A stretch of DNA of 64,000 bases, taken from Pseudobdellovibrionaceae bacterium (lineage in GTDB: Bacteria > Bdellovibrionota > Bdellovibrionia > Bdellovibrionales > Bdellovibrionaceae). This document shows positions 35,117 to 45,090 of the stretch, in pieces (position 1 is the stretch's first letter; every line of letters begins with the position of its first letter). A program made the position numbers and the translations under genes. A model generated the notes under the pieces. It was not told the origin of the DNA. It made no database searches and worked only from the letters and a program-made list of their open reading frames with translations. Where the stretch lies: assembly GCA_030158485.1 (NCBI GenBank), contig JAOASS010000014.1:77563-141562 (forward strand), in the 5' to 3' direction.

Positions 35117-38100
35117 CTATAAGTTAGCGCTTAATGATCCTTCTGTTAAGTTAACAGACACCATCGTCGATACGCCTTTTTCTTGCATCGTGACGCCGTA
35201 AAGCTTCTTTGCCACTTCCATCGTGTGTTTATTATGAGTCACCACGATAATTTGTGAACGTTTTGCCATTTCCCTGACTAGGTCATTGAAACGGAAAACA
35301 TTGGCGTCATCAAGCGGAGCATCAACTTCGTCAAGTAAGCAATAAGGAGATGGCTTCACTAAGAAAATAGAAAATACAAGTGCGACTGCTGTCAGAGCTT
35401 TTTCTCCACCCGACATTAATGTCACATTCTGCATTTTTTTACCCGGTGGTTTGGCAATAATTTCGATACCCATTTCACCACGTTCTGGATCTTCATGAAG
35501 TTCGAGCTTTGCTTCACCACCACCAAAAAGAACAGGGAAAACTTTCGTAAATCTGTCATTAACTTGGTCATAAGTTTCTTTGAATCTCTTGCTACAAATA
35601 CGATTAATTCGGTCGATGACTTTACGTAACTGCTCTTGCGCATCGACAAGATCTTGATGCTGCTTATTCAAAAATTCGTAACGAGTCGAAGTTTCTTCAA
35701 ATTCGCCAATTGCTGATAAATTCACTTCTCCGATTTTAGAGATTTTTTCTTTCAAATCAGCCAGTTCTGTTTCAACAAGAATTGGATCTTTTTCTTCGCT
35801 TGCTATTTGAGGCGCTATTTCAGGCAAGTCACGTCTATATTTTTCAAGAACTTGATTGATTAAGTACTGTTCTTTTAATTTGGCTTGATCCAATTTTAAC
35901 TGAGCTTCAGACATTGCTTGTAATCGATTGTTTTTCTGACTTTGAGCTGTATTACGTTCGGCTTCAATTTCTCTTAATCGAGCACTTTCAACTTCAAAAA
36001 TATTTCGATTTTGAGAAAGTTCAGCTTTCATCTCTTCAACAGAGCGAATAGATCTTTCAAATTCAATTTTTTGTTCTTCAAGCTTGATCGTACTTTCATG
36101 CATTTGATCAGAGTACATTTCTGACTCTTCACTCATGCGGGAAAGCTGACCCGTTAAATCATTCACTTGCCGAGTCACGAGCTCCAACTGCTTTAAAGTA
36201 CTTTGCCACTCTTGATTTTTTGTTGCGCTCGAAACTTGAAGATCTGTCACTTGAGACTGCAAACCGTCAATTCCTCTTCGCGTCGTTTGAAGCTCTTCGT
36301 CTTTGTCTGCAACATCTGTTTCAATTGCTTGACGACGAGAATTGAGATCCATCAACTGGGTCCTAAAGTCTGACATCTGATTACTTTGAGACTCAATTTG
36401 TTCTAAAAGTCTTCGGTGATCACGTTCAAATCTTTCCAAAGTTTGCTTCGCATTTTCATATTCATTTTGAGCGCGCTCAAGATCCTTTTTTAATTCTGCC
36501 ACTTTAATTTCTTGCTCAACTTTTCGCTTCTGAGCCCCCTCAAAATCTGTGACAACATTTTTTAATTGTTCTTCTGTTTTTTTGAATGAAGCTTGAGCCA
36601 AAGCCAATTTACCCGACCACTCGAATTTTTTATCGGAAAGCTCTTTGATTTCGCGATTTCTTTTTAAAAGACCTGATTCTAAATTTTCCTGAGACCCACC
36701 TGTTAGAATACCAAAAGCGTCTAAAACATCGCCTTCACTTGTTACAAACGTCCAACCGGGGTAATCAGCACGCAGTTCTAAAGCTTGATTGATGGATTCA
36801 ACAACAGCAATTTGGCCCAAAAGCTTCTGCACTGCTGGTTGAAACTTTTCAGTCGCCGTCACAACGTCTTTCAAAAGGGCTTTAACACCCGGAGCTCCCG
36901 CAGGATTCGTATCTGGAGTAAAAGTCAGATCATCAAATTGGTAAAAACTGGATCGACCTTGCTTTTGAGTTTTTAAGAAATCTAAAGCTTGAACTGATTT
37001 TCCCTGTTCGGAAGTTAAAATTGTTTGAAGCCTTGAACCCAGTGCTGCTTCCATCGCAATTTCATATTCACTGGGCACTTCAACAACTTCAGAAACTGGC
37101 TGAAAAGTTTCAAATTCTGAAACATTTCCGTCCGCATGAAGTTCGGTCTGTTTTTGCTTTTTCCAAAGCATCACAGTTTTAACACCTTCTTCAAAACCTT
37201 CAAAATTATGAGCCAAATTTTCTAAACCATAAAGACGGGAAGCCACTTCGTTTAAATTGTCTTTATATAGATCCATTTCCATTCGCTTAGCCTGAACAGA
37301 TTCCGTTAAGATCTTTTTATTCGCTTCAAAAGATTCCACATCATTCGATAGGTCAAGCTGAAGCTGACGTTCACGGTCGAGTTCATTTTGAACACGGTGA
37401 CGACGTTTTTCAATCTCTTGTACCTGAAGGCGGACTTCTTCCAACTGAGTCTGACCTTCTGCTTCTTGGTCATTGAGACGTGAAATTTGACCTTCAATAC
37501 TTTGAATTTTAGCGTCCAAAGCTGAAGCGGCTTGTCCCATCGCAATCAAATCACGGCGCTTGACTGTGAGTTCCTCATCCACATTCACAACTCGAGACTG
37601 ATGATCTTGAAACTTAGCATTTAAAGCTTCAAATTCTGACTTAAGACGAATTGCATCCGCTTCCAATTCCCCAACGGTTTCTTGGTACTGAACTTGATCT
37701 CGTGTTAAAAGTTCAAGCCGAGCTTGAGATTCTGATACCAAATTACCCGTCATCATTTCATTTCGACGAGCTTGTTCAATTTCAAATTTAAGCTCTTGGA
37801 TTTCCATCTCTTTCTTCTGAGTGGATGTTTGTCTTTCAAAAACTTGAGTTTGCAAAACTTCTAATGACTTTTCTTTTTCTAAAAGCTGAAGTTTAAGAGT
37901 TTCAAATTCACCAAAAAGAATTGAAAGCTTTGCTTCGCCTTCTAATTCTAAGCCTTGAGCATCATTAAAGATTATTTGCGCCTCATCTGCTGCAAACTTC
38001 AAATCAACATACTGTCGAGAAGAGTTCCAAAGATCTAAGTCTTCAATCTGACGCTTAATATTTCTATAACGTTCAGCCCGCTGAGCTTGACGGTGCAATG

Positions 38101-38719
38101 AATCCATTTGGCGCTTCAATTCGCCTAAAATATCCTGCAAGCGCACTAAATTCTGATCCGTGGACTGTAACTTACGAATGGATTCTTTCTTTCGGGCTTT
38201 AAATTTTGTAATGCCCGCAGCTTCTTCAATTAAGTGCTTTCGATCTTCAGGCTTAGCTGTAATGATCTTACCGATCATGCCCTGCTGAATAATGGAGAAG
38301 CCTTTAGCACCAGCGCCCGTATCCATAAAAATTTCCTGAACGTCACGAAGACGGGCCGGTTCTTTATTAATAAAGTATTCACCTTCACCAGATCTGTGAA
38401 GACGACGAGTCACCATAATTTCAGAATATTTTAAGTACTTAACAGGAAAGGGACCGCCATCATTTTCCAAAGTGAGACTGACTTCACACATTCCCAGCGG
38501 AGCATAACCATCAGCACCAGCAAAAATGACATCCGTCATCTGTGATCCACGAAGATCTTTCGCAGACATTTCACCCATAACCCAAACCAGGGCATCTACG
38601 ATATTTGACTTTCCACAGCCATTCGGACCGACAACGCCAGTGATACCTTCATCAAATTGAATAACTGTACGGTCTTTAAATGATTTAAAACCAATGAGCT
38701 CAAGCTTTTTGATTCTCAA
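35117..38719 (-). CDS. smc: chromosome segregation protein SMC
   Basis: A full-length SMC of 1200 residues. The N-terminal ATPase half contains FKDRTVIQF and the Walker A motif GPNGCGKSN. Coiled coils flank a hinge at about 515-680 (SEVVEVPSEYEIAMEAALG ... FGILTGGSQENL). The C-terminal half has the ABC signature LMSGGEKALTAVALVF and Walker B YCLLDEVDAPLD. It condenses and separates chromosomes together with ScpA and ScpB, which are not in the window. The start is TTG, firmly set by AAGGAG seven bases upstream. It precedes ftsY by 20 bases. Confidence 0.96.
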   Translation of the reverse strand: MRIKKLELIGFKSFKDRTVIQFDEGITGVVGPNGCGKSNIVDALVWVMGEMSAKDLRGSQMTDVIFAGADGYAPLGMCEVSLTLENDGGPFPVKYLKYSEIMVTRRLHRSGEGEYFINKEPARLRDVQEIFMDTGAGAKGFSIIQQGMIGKIITAKPEDRKHLIEEAAGITKFKARKKESIRKLQSTDQNLVRLQDILGELKRQMDSLHRQAQRAERYRNIKRQIEDLDLWNSSRQYVDLKFAADEAQIIFNDAQGLELEGEAKLSILFGEFETLKLQLLEKEKSLEVLQTQVFERQTSTQKKEMEIQELKFEIEQARRNEMMTGNLVSESQARLELLTRDQVQYQETVGELEADAIRLKSEFEALNAKFQDHQSRVVNVDEELTVKRRDLIAMGQAASALDAKIQSIEGQISRLNDQEAEGQTQLEEVRLQVQEIEKRRHRVQNELDRERQLQLDLSNDVESFEANKKILTESVQAKRMEMDLYKDNLNEVASRLYGLENLAHNFEGFEEGVKTVMLWKKQKQTELHADGNVSEFETFQPVSEVVEVPSEYEIAMEAALGSRLQTILTSEQGKSVQALDFLKTQKQGRSSFYQFDDLTFTPDTNPAGAPGVKALLKDVVTATEKFQPAVQKLLGQIAVVESINQALELRADYPGWTFVTSEGDVLDAFGILTGGSQENLESGLLKRNREIKELSDKKFEWSGKLALAQASFKKTEEQLKNVVTDFEGAQKRKVEQEIKVAELKKDLERAQNEYENAKQTLERFERDHRRLLEQIESQSNQMSDFRTQLMDLNSRRQAIETDVADKDEELQTTRRGIDGLQSQVTDLQVSSATKNQEWQSTLKQLELVTRQVNDLTGQLSRMSEESEMYSDQMHESTIKLEEQKIEFERSIRSVEEMKAELSQNRNIFEVESARLREIEAERNTAQSQKNNRLQAMSEAQLKLDQAKLKEQYLINQVLEKYRRDLPEIAPQIASEEKDPILVETELADLKEKISKIGEVNLSAIGEFEETSTRYEFLNKQHQDLVDAQEQLRKVIDRINRICSKRFKETYDQVNDRFTKVFPVLFGGGEAKLELHEDPERGEMGIEIIAKPPGKKMQNVTLMSGGEKALTAVALVFSIFLVKPSPYCLLDEVDAPLDDANVFRFNDLVREMAKRSQIIVVTHNKHTMEVAKKLYGVTMQEKGVSTMVSVNLTEGSLSANL

Positions 38720-38873
38720 ACCTTATCTCCTTAACAATGGGACCGATGCCGTGGCTTACCGACTGCTTTTAATGCGACAGCCTGCTGTACTTTGGGCCTG
38801 GCTCAGTATTTAATGTCACGTCGACGAAGCCTTTGTGTCAATAAATCAAGGCCCTCAAATAACAAGATTATGC

Positions 38874-38906
38874 GGAGCAGCCTTGATTTGGCTGCTCCTT
38901 ATTTTT
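38874..38906 (+). terminator. orphan intrinsic terminator, plus strand
   Basis: GGAGCAGCC pairs with GGCTGCTCC around a 7-base loop, followed by TTATTTTT on the plus strand only. No plus-strand gene precedes it. A 10-bp alternative pairing exists between 38843-38852 and 38880-38889 that would break the terminator stem. Whether a short plus-strand RNA ends here is unknown. The rest of the gap 38720-38951 shows nothing else recognisable. Confidence 0.55.
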
Positions 38907-38951
38907 AACCGAATAGATTGACTGCCTAGGGCCTAGGCAAGATTCATATTT

Positions 38952-41672
38952 TTAGTGCTTTATTTTTTTTGCATCAAGAGACTTCAGCGCACTTCGAGCC
39001 GCAGACAGTCTGGCAATGGGAACTCTGAAGGGCGAACAAGAAACATAATCTAAACCAACTGAATTAAAGAATTCAATGGATTCGGGGTCTCCTCCGTGCT
39101 CTCCGCAGACTCCGACTTTTAACTTGGGATGACTTCTTCGACCTAATTCTGTTCCCATTTTAACAAGTGCTCCGACGCCGACTTTATCGATACTGACAAA
39201 AGGATCTTTTTGAAAAATACCGCTAGAAACATACGATCCTAAAAATTTACCCGCATCATCGCGAGACAACCCCAAAGTCGTTTGTGTTAAATCATTTGTA
39301 CCAAAACTAAAAAAATCGGCATGTTCCGCAATGGCATCCGCCGTCACTGCTGCTCGTGGAAGTTCGATCATAGTTCCGATTAAATATTCAAATTGAACTC
39401 CGCGTTCATTTTGGACAGCTTTCACCGTCTCATCGGTCAAAGTTCTTAAAATTTCAAGTTCACGGTCTGTTCCGACAAGTGGGATCATAATTTCAGGGGT
39501 CAACTTCTGACCCGCTTTGACTAAATCAGCTGCGGCTTCTGCAATAGCTCTGACTTGCATTTCGTAAATTTCTGGAAATGTAATAGCTAAGCGACAACCG
39601 CGATGACCTAACATGGGATTAAATTCGTGAAGAGATTTAATCTTTAATCTGAGCTTATCAAAATCCCAACCAATTCTTTTTGCCAATTCAATTGTTTCTT
39701 CATCCGAGTGAGGTACGAATTCATGAAGAGGTGGATCCAGTAAACGGATCGTCACTGGGAATCCCTCCATGATTTTGAAAAGTTCAAAAAAGTCAGAACG
39801 CTGCATCGGTAAAAGTTTGGCAAGCGCCCGCTCGCGTTCAATTTTATTATCAGATAAAATCATCTCACGAACTGCATCAATTCGGTCGGCACCAAAAAAC
39901 ATATGCTCAGTTCGACAAAGTCCGATTCCTTCCGCCCCAAAGCTGCGGGCCATTTTTGCATCTTGTGGAGTATCCGCATTCGCACGAACCCCCATTTTCC
40001 TGTACTCATCAGTTAATTTCATGACACGCTCGAAAGAGCCATCTAATTGCGGAGGTATTGTTTTGACTTCACCCATATAAACATCGCCCGTTCCGCCGTC
40101 CAAAGTAATCATGTCACCTTGCTTCAAAACGTAACCTTTTACCTTCATCGTGCGACTGCGTTCATCAACAACGACATCACTGCAGCCAGCGACACAACAT
40201 TTTCCCATTCCACGCGCCACTACCGCCGCATGCGAAGTCATTCCCCCACGGCTTGTAAGAATCCCCTGGGCTGCCACCATCCCTGCAATATCTTCAGGAC
40301 TTGTTTCAACTCTGACAAGAATCACTTTTTGACCTTTTTCTTTCCAATCAACAGCTTCTTCAGAAGTAAAAACAATATGGCCACTGACGCCACCAGGACT
40401 GGCTGGTAACCCACGCGCCAGTATAGTTTTCTGTGCTTTTGGATCAAGAGTCGGATGCAGGAGTTGATCTAAAGACGCTGGATCTAAACGCAAAAGTGCT
40501 TCTTCTTTTGTGATCAATTTTTCATCGATCATTTCGCAAGCGATTCGAAGTGCTGCTCGCGCAGTTCTTTTTCCATTGCGAGTTTGCAGCATCCAAAGTT
40601 TATTTCTTTCAATCGTAAATTCAATGTCTTGCATATCTCGGTAGTGTTTTTCTAGTTTTTGATAAATCGTGACCAATTCTGCAAAAGATTCTGGCATAAT
40701 TTCTTCTAAGCTTTGCGATCCCGATTTTGCGGCTTCTTTTTTTGTTAAAACATGGGGCGTTCTAATACCCGCCACCACATCTTCACCTTGCGCATTCACT
40801 AAAAATTCACCGTAAAAATATTTTTCCCCTGTTGAGGGGTCTCGAGTGAAAGCGACTCCAGTTGCAGAGTCATCACCCATGTTACCAAAAACCATAGACT
40901 GAACATTAACTGCAGTTCCCCAGCTCCAGGGAATATCATGGAGCTCTCGGTAAGTGATTGCTCGAGGCGTATTCCAGCTGCTGAAAACAGCCACGATCGC
41001 ACCCCAAAGTTGTTCGACTGGATCTGTTGGAAAACTTTGACCTGTGTGATTTTTCACTTGAGCCTTAAATTTTTGAACTAACTTCTGGAGGTCTTCAACT
41101 TTCAATTCGTAGTCAAATTGATAACCTTTTTCTTCTTTCATATCTTCAAGCAAAACATCCAAAAGTGATCCATTCATATTTAGAACGACATCAGAGTACA
41201 TATGAATAAAGCGGCGGTAGGAATCCCAAGCGAATCGAGGATTTTGCGATGACTGCGCCAAACCTTCAACCGTTTGATCATTCAGACCTAAATTCAAAAT
41301 CGTATCCATCATTCCAGGCATTGAAGCTCGCGCCCCAGAACGAACCGAAAATAGAAGGGGATCTTTCACATCACCAAACTTTTTACCAATTTTCTTTTCG
41401 ACTCTAGAAAGAGCTTCCATCACATGGGGCTTCACCCAGTCAGGAAGTTTTCCGCCGGCTTCGTAAAAGTGTGTGCAAATTTCAGTTGAAATCGTAAACC
41501 CCGGAGGCACTGGTAAACCCAGTTGAGTCATTTCTGCCAGGTTAGCACCCTTGCCACCTAAAATATTTTTCATTCCAGCATTGCCTTCGGCTTCACCAGC
41601 TGAAAAAAAATAAACAAATTTATCAGGAACTGCGGTTTTTGCGGGATGACCCAAAGTTGTTTGTGTATGCAT
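38952..41672 (-). CDS. ppdK: pyruvate, phosphate dikinase
   Basis: A protein of 906 residues covering all PPDK parts: the N-terminal nucleotide-binding domain (NILGGKGANLAEMTQLGLPVP, FSVRSGARASMPGMMDTILN), the swivelling phosphohistidine domain with GGMTSHAAVVARG, and the C-terminal PEP-binding barrel (GLCRTEHMF, FSFGTNDLTQ, VCGEHGGDP). It interconverts pyruvate, ATP and phosphate with PEP, AMP and pyrophosphate, and can run in glycolysis or toward sugar synthesis. The ATG has AAGGAG five bases upstream. It lies 71 bases after the PhyH-type gene and is probably its own transcript or weakly coupled. Confidence 0.96.
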   Translation of the reverse strand: MHTQTTLGHPAKTAVPDKFVYFFSAGEAEGNAGMKNILGGKGANLAEMTQLGLPVPPGFTISTEICTHFYEAGGKLPDWVKPHVMEALSRVEKKIGKKFGDVKDPLLFSVRSGARASMPGMMDTILNLGLNDQTVEGLAQSSQNPRFAWDSYRRFIHMYSDVVLNMNGSLLDVLLEDMKEEKGYQFDYELKVEDLQKLVQKFKAQVKNHTGQSFPTDPVEQLWGAIVAVFSSWNTPRAITYRELHDIPWSWGTAVNVQSMVFGNMGDDSATGVAFTRDPSTGEKYFYGEFLVNAQGEDVVAGIRTPHVLTKKEAAKSGSQSLEEIMPESFAELVTIYQKLEKHYRDMQDIEFTIERNKLWMLQTRNGKRTARAALRIACEMIDEKLITKEEALLRLDPASLDQLLHPTLDPKAQKTILARGLPASPGGVSGHIVFTSEEAVDWKEKGQKVILVRVETSPEDIAGMVAAQGILTSRGGMTSHAAVVARGMGKCCVAGCSDVVVDERSRTMKVKGYVLKQGDMITLDGGTGDVYMGEVKTIPPQLDGSFERVMKLTDEYRKMGVRANADTPQDAKMARSFGAEGIGLCRTEHMFFGADRIDAVREMILSDNKIERERALAKLLPMQRSDFFELFKIMEGFPVTIRLLDPPLHEFVPHSDEETIELAKRIGWDFDKLRLKIKSLHEFNPMLGHRGCRLAITFPEIYEMQVRAIAEAAADLVKAGQKLTPEIMIPLVGTDRELEILRTLTDETVKAVQNERGVQFEYLIGTMIELPRAAVTADAIAEHADFFSFGTNDLTQTTLGLSRDDAGKFLGSYVSSGIFQKDPFVSIDKVGVGALVKMGTELGRRSHPKLKVGVCGEHGGDPESIEFFNSVGLDYVSCSPFRVPIARLSAARSALKSLDAKKIKH

Positions 41673-41743
41673 GAAATCTCCTTGGCCGAACTTAAGTTGA
41701 CGAAGTGATTTATGGCACAGGATTCAAGCAAAAACACGAAATT

Positions 41744-42544
41744 TTAATCAAGAGACAATCTGACTGTTCTTCCGGCTCCATTTCCAGGATAGACTTTTTG
41801 ATTGGCGCCTGGTGTTGCAAATCCATTAATAAAGACCCTGCGAGATCCCGTAGATCGATTTTCTTCACTCCCATGGATTGCATAAGGACTAAAAAATGCG
41901 ATGTCTCCTGGCTGCATTAAAAGTGGAACAGCAGATTCGATATCAAATAATTCACTCACTTGCGCAGCCTGATCCAAAGCTAAATATCCTTTTTGAACTG
42001 AATATGGAATAAAGGAAACAGGCCCGTTATGAACAGTCACTTCGTCAATCGCCATTAAAGTTTGGACGTAACTTCCACGTCCATCAATATCAATCCAATC
42101 AGCTGTACCAAGTCCTCGGTGCTGACAGTCTTGATGCCAGTCAAATTTAACTTGATCGCCAGGCAACTTGTAATGTCCCTGGCAAATTAACTGTTCCATT
42201 GAATTCACTTTTAAAAGCTGACTCACAGGTAAAAGAATTCGGGCTTCTTCACTGATTTTTAAAAGCTCAGGTTCGGCTCCGCCCATCCAAACAATTCGAT
42301 CGATTCTTTGATTTTCCACAACAAATTGGGATCCGTTGTAAATTTGAGTCGAACCCAAAGTTTGTGCTGTTTTTTGTAGCCGATCAAAACACTGACTAAT
42401 CAAATCGACTTCAGAGGGCTCAAATAAATTTCGCAGAACAATGTACCCAATTGTGTAAAAATCTTCTATTTCTTTCACTGTCAAAGAAATTGGCTTTTTT
42501 TTTCGAATTGCGAACTCATTTGAATGAGAAATATTGATCTGCAA
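41744..42544 (-). CDS. phytanoyl-CoA dioxygenase (PhyH) family protein
   Basis: An Fe(II)/2-oxoglutarate oxygenase of 266 residues. The iron-binding HxD is in DWHQDCQH and the distal His in YAIHGSEEN, followed by RRVFINGFA with the Arg that binds 2-oxoglutarate. The family hydroxylates lipids, halogenates or modifies small molecules such as ectoine; the substrate cannot be told. The TTG start is set by GGAGGG eight bases upstream. It lies upstream of ppdK on the same strand and downstream of glyS. Confidence 0.8.
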   Translation of the reverse strand: MQINISHSNEFAIRKKKPISLTVKEIEDFYTIGYIVLRNLFEPSEVDLISQCFDRLQKTAQTLGSTQIYNGSQFVVENQRIDRIVWMGGAEPELLKISEEARILLPVSQLLKVNSMEQLICQGHYKLPGDQVKFDWHQDCQHRGLGTADWIDIDGRGSYVQTLMAIDEVTVHNGPVSFIPYSVQKGYLALDQAAQVSELFDIESAVPLLMQPGDIAFFSPYAIHGSEENRSTGSRRVFINGFATPGANQKVYPGNGAGRTVRLSLD

Positions 42545-42641
42545 AAGCTTCGCCCTCCCACGTGCTTTTACTCTAACACAATGAAATTTGAAGAATAGAA
42601 GATCAAATTCAATACGGACCCTGGTCTAGAGAAATGTTGAT

Positions 42642-42678
42642 TTCGAAAATCTTTAAAAATTCTTTAAAGATTTTCGAA
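42642..42678 (-). repeat. 16-bp perfect inverted repeat across the end of the glycyl-tRNA synthetase gene
   Basis: TTCGAAAATCTTTAAA (42642-42657) pairs perfectly with 42663-42678 around a 5-base loop. The stem spans the stop codon (42653-42655) and the last eight codons of the gene. There is no T-run, so this is not a standard terminator; it may protect the mRNA end from 3' exonucleases. Confidence 0.6.
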
Positions 42679-44014
42679 TGTAATCATTCAATTCCGTCAT
42701 CCCGATTCTTTCTTGAGTCATTTTATCGCGATGCCGAACGGTCACCGCTTGATCATTTAAAGTTTCAAAATCCACTGTGACACAAAAAGGAGTACCGATT
42801 TCATCTTGGCGACGATATCTTTTACCAATGCTTTGAGCCTCATCGTAAGTGACATCAAATTCTTCTGCTAACTGATCTCGAAGTTTATTCGCCGGACCCG
42901 AAAGCTCTTCTTTTTTTGAAAGTGGCAAAACACAAACTTTATAGGGTGCCAGTTCTGGATGAAGTCCCATCACAATTCGAACATCTTCGCCTTTGTCATC
43001 CGATGTGACTTCTTCTCTGTAAGCGTCACACATAAAAGCTAAAAATAAACGATCACAACCAACAGCTGTTTCAATGACAAAAGGAATGTATTTTTTCTTC
43101 TGAGGTTCATCGAAGTATTCTAAAGATTTTCCTGAAAATTTCATATGCTGAGTCAAATCAAAATCAGATCGATTATGCACGCCCTCTAGTTCTGAAAATC
43201 CCATGGGAAATTTATATTCCACATCTGTCGCTGCTTTTGCATAGTGAGCTAACTTATCCGGCGGATGATCGGCAAATCTTAAATTTTCTGGATTCAAACC
43301 GTACTTTAAATAGAAATCCCAGCGAGTTTCTTTCCACTGATGATAAAATTTTTCGTCTGTACCCGGCTCAACGAAATACTGCATTTCCATTTGTTCGAAC
43401 TCACGCGTTCTAAATATAAAATTTCCTGGAGTGATTTCATTTCGAAATGATTTGCCAATGGCTGCGATTCCGAAAGGAATTTTGTTTCGAGAACTTTGTT
43501 GGCAGTTGATAAAGTTAACAAAATGTCCTTGCGCCGTTTCGGGTCGTAAATAAATAACGCTTCCAGAGTCTTCCACTGGACCCATATGAGTTTTAAACAT
43601 CAAGTTAAAGTTTCGAGGTTCTGATAAGTTTTGGCTTCCACAATGGGGACATTTTTTATTTTTCAAATAACTCTCTGTGTTGTCAGAGCGAAATCTTGTT
43701 TTACAGTCTTTGCAGTCGACAAGTGGGTCGGAAAATCCATCGATATGTCCTGAAGCTTTCCACACTTGAGGATGCATTAAAATGGCGGCATCAAGGCCCA
43801 CAATATCAGATCTTCGCGTCATGGCATTCCACCAAGCTCTTTTCACATTCATTTTCATTGCCGCGCCTAAGGGGCCATAATCCCAACATGAAGCCAGTCC
43901 TCCGTAAATTTCAGAACTTTGAAAGACAAAACCCCTGCGTTTGCTAAGAGAAACTAAAGTGTTCAGGTCGAGACCTGGCTCACCAAGACGTCTGATTTTT
44001 GCTGGAATAGACAT
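42653..44014 (-). CDS. glyS: glycyl-tRNA synthetase (alpha-2 type)
   Basis: A class II synthetase of 453 residues, the single-chain dimeric form rather than the two-subunit bacterial form. Motifs: [20 protein letters not shown], a zinc ribbon CKDC ... CPHC, motif 2 [20 protein letters not shown], motif 3 [10 protein letters not shown], and a C-terminal anticodon-binding domain ([11 protein letters not shown]). It charges tRNA-Gly. No T-box leader is seen in the 96 bases before it. It is divergent from the cytochrome gene. A perfect inverted repeat crosses its stop codon. Confidence 0.95.
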   Translation of the reverse strand: MSIPAKIRRLGEPGLDLNTLVSLSKRRGFVFQSSEIYGGLASCWDYGPLGAAMKMNVKRAWWNAMTRRSDIVGLDAAILMHPQVWKASGHIDGFSDPLVDCKDCKTRFRSDNTESYLKNKKCPHCGSQNLSEPRNFNLMFKTHMGPVEDSGSVIYLRPETAQGHFVNFINCQQSSRNKIPFGIAAIGKSFRNEITPGNFIFRTREFEQMEMQYFVEPGTDEKFYHQWKETRWDFYLKYGLNPENLRFADHPPDKLAHYAKAATDVEYKFPMGFSELEGVHNRSDFDLTQHMKFSGKSLEYFDEPQKKKYIPFVIETAVGCDRLFLAFMCDAYREEVTSDDKGEDVRIVMGLHPELAPYKVCVLPLSKKEELSGPANKLRDQLAEEFDVTYDEAQSIGKRYRRQDEIGTPFCVTVDFETLNDQAVTVRHRDKMTQERIGMTELNDYIRKSLKNF

Positions 44015-44110
44015 TTAAAAACTCCGATTTCGTAAGATGGATCATTAAAACCAAAACCCGCCCCAAAGTCTAGTTGATGCAATTTGTTAAATAGCCCAAA
44101 CTAACTCAAT

Positions 44111-44497
44111 ATGACTAAAAAAATATTATTCGCTTCAGTCTCAATTTGTTTAAGCCTTCTTTTTTACTCTTCTGGCGCCAAAACAGAATCTGCAGAAATA
44201 TTCAAAAAAGAACAAGAAATCGTTCGTATCCAGATGGTTCAGCTTTCAAGGGAACTAGGTGTCACTTGCACTGAGTGTCACTCTTCTAAAAACTGGAAAG
44301 ACGGATCCAAATACAATTTCAAAATCGCACGCGAGCACATGAAAACAGTCGAAATTTTGCGATCGAGCGGATTTAACGGTAAAAAATCTCCAGAAGCATC
44401 TTGCTTTATGTGTCACCAAGGAAAACTTAAATTTGCTTCTCAAATGCAACATCCCGAAGCTTCAACTACCACGCTCGAAATGCAAGATTCTGAATAG
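44111..44497 (+). CDS. periplasmic dihaem cytochrome c
   Basis: A protein of 128 residues with a signal peptide (about 1-23). It has two haem-attachment motifs: Cys53-x-x-Cys56-His57 (CTECH) and Cys98-x-x-Cys101-His102 (CFMCH). The spacing, with a KIAREHMKTVEILR helix between the motifs, resembles the reaction-centre cytochrome c family found in many non-photosynthetic bacteria. It would carry electrons in the periplasm; the partner is unknown. No strong ribosome binding site. It is divergent from glyS and convergent with the J-like gene, with 11 bases between stops. Confidence 0.8.
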   Translation: MTKKILFASVSICLSLLFYSSGAKTESAEIFKKEQEIVRIQMVQLSRELGVTCTECHSSKNWKDGSKYNFKIAREHMKTVEILRSSGFNGKKSPEASCFMCHQGKLKFASQMQHPEASTTTLEMQDSE

Positions 44498-44508
44498 TTT
44501 TTTATAAC

Positions 44509-44991
44509 TTAAAACTTTTTTAAAATAGCCATGTAAGCAGCTTGTAAAAAATCATGCTTGCCCGGATCAATTCTTTTAATTTGCTGTTGATAAACTCTTG
44601 TGATTTCCGAAAAACTTGAATAAGGCGAAATTCCCAACACTTCAAAAGCATCCCAGTCATGACCGTTATAGACAAAAAAACACTGGGGCGGCGGTCCAGG
44701 CGGAGGCGGCGGCGTTTCTAATTTTTCCGTTAGCGGGGTCACATCACGCATCTTCTTCTCGAATTTTTGTGCCATTTCAGGTGAAAAAGAGTCCGCTTGA
44801 ACGATGGGCTGATTGACTTCTGACAAAGACGTGCGAAAAGCATCGGACCCGTGACCTGCACGGCTCTCCCCTTTTTTGAGATCTAAAACAGTGGGCTGAC
44901 CATAGCCCCCCTTTCGACCTACAAAAAACCAAATAATGAATAAAAAAGAGGCCAAAAGTATAAGGCCCACATAAAAGTTCTGGCTCTCCAT
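44509..44991 (-). CDS. membrane-anchored J-domain-like protein without HPD
   Basis: A protein of 160 residues. An N-terminal membrane helix (about 7-26) is followed by a low-complexity linker with a proline run (TPPPPPGPPPQ). The C-terminal 50 residues look like a shortened J domain (DWDAFEVLGISPYSSFSEITRVYQQ, then IKRIDPGKHDFLQAAYMAIL). The HPD tripeptide that stimulates DnaK is replaced by IDPGKHD, so it may be a J-like scaffold rather than a DnaK co-chaperone. Topology would put the J part in the cytoplasm if the N-terminus is outside. It is divergent from the Mrp gene. Confidence 0.6.
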   Translation of the reverse strand: MESQNFYVGLILLASFLFIIWFFVGRKGGYGQPTVLDLKKGESRAGHGSDAFRTSLSEVNQPIVQADSFSPEMAQKFEKKMRDVTPLTEKLETPPPPPGPPPQCFFVYNGHDWDAFEVLGISPYSSFSEITRVYQQQIKRIDPGKHDFLQAAYMAILKKF

Positions 44992-45090
44992 GCCTAGTTA
45001 GATTATCACGGGAGTCTTATAAATCTGCAAGGAGCTCTTTTCGACGGAAAAGAAAAGCTCAAGACCAAAGTTCTCAACTAGGGGTGTTTT

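Noticed and set aside
35422..35649. Frames inside smc and other long genes on either strand
   Set aside because: They lie within well-supported coding sequence in another frame and show no ribosome binding site or family motif.
44015..44110. T-box leader before glyS
   Set aside because: No room and no T-box sequence; T-boxes are also not expected in this group.
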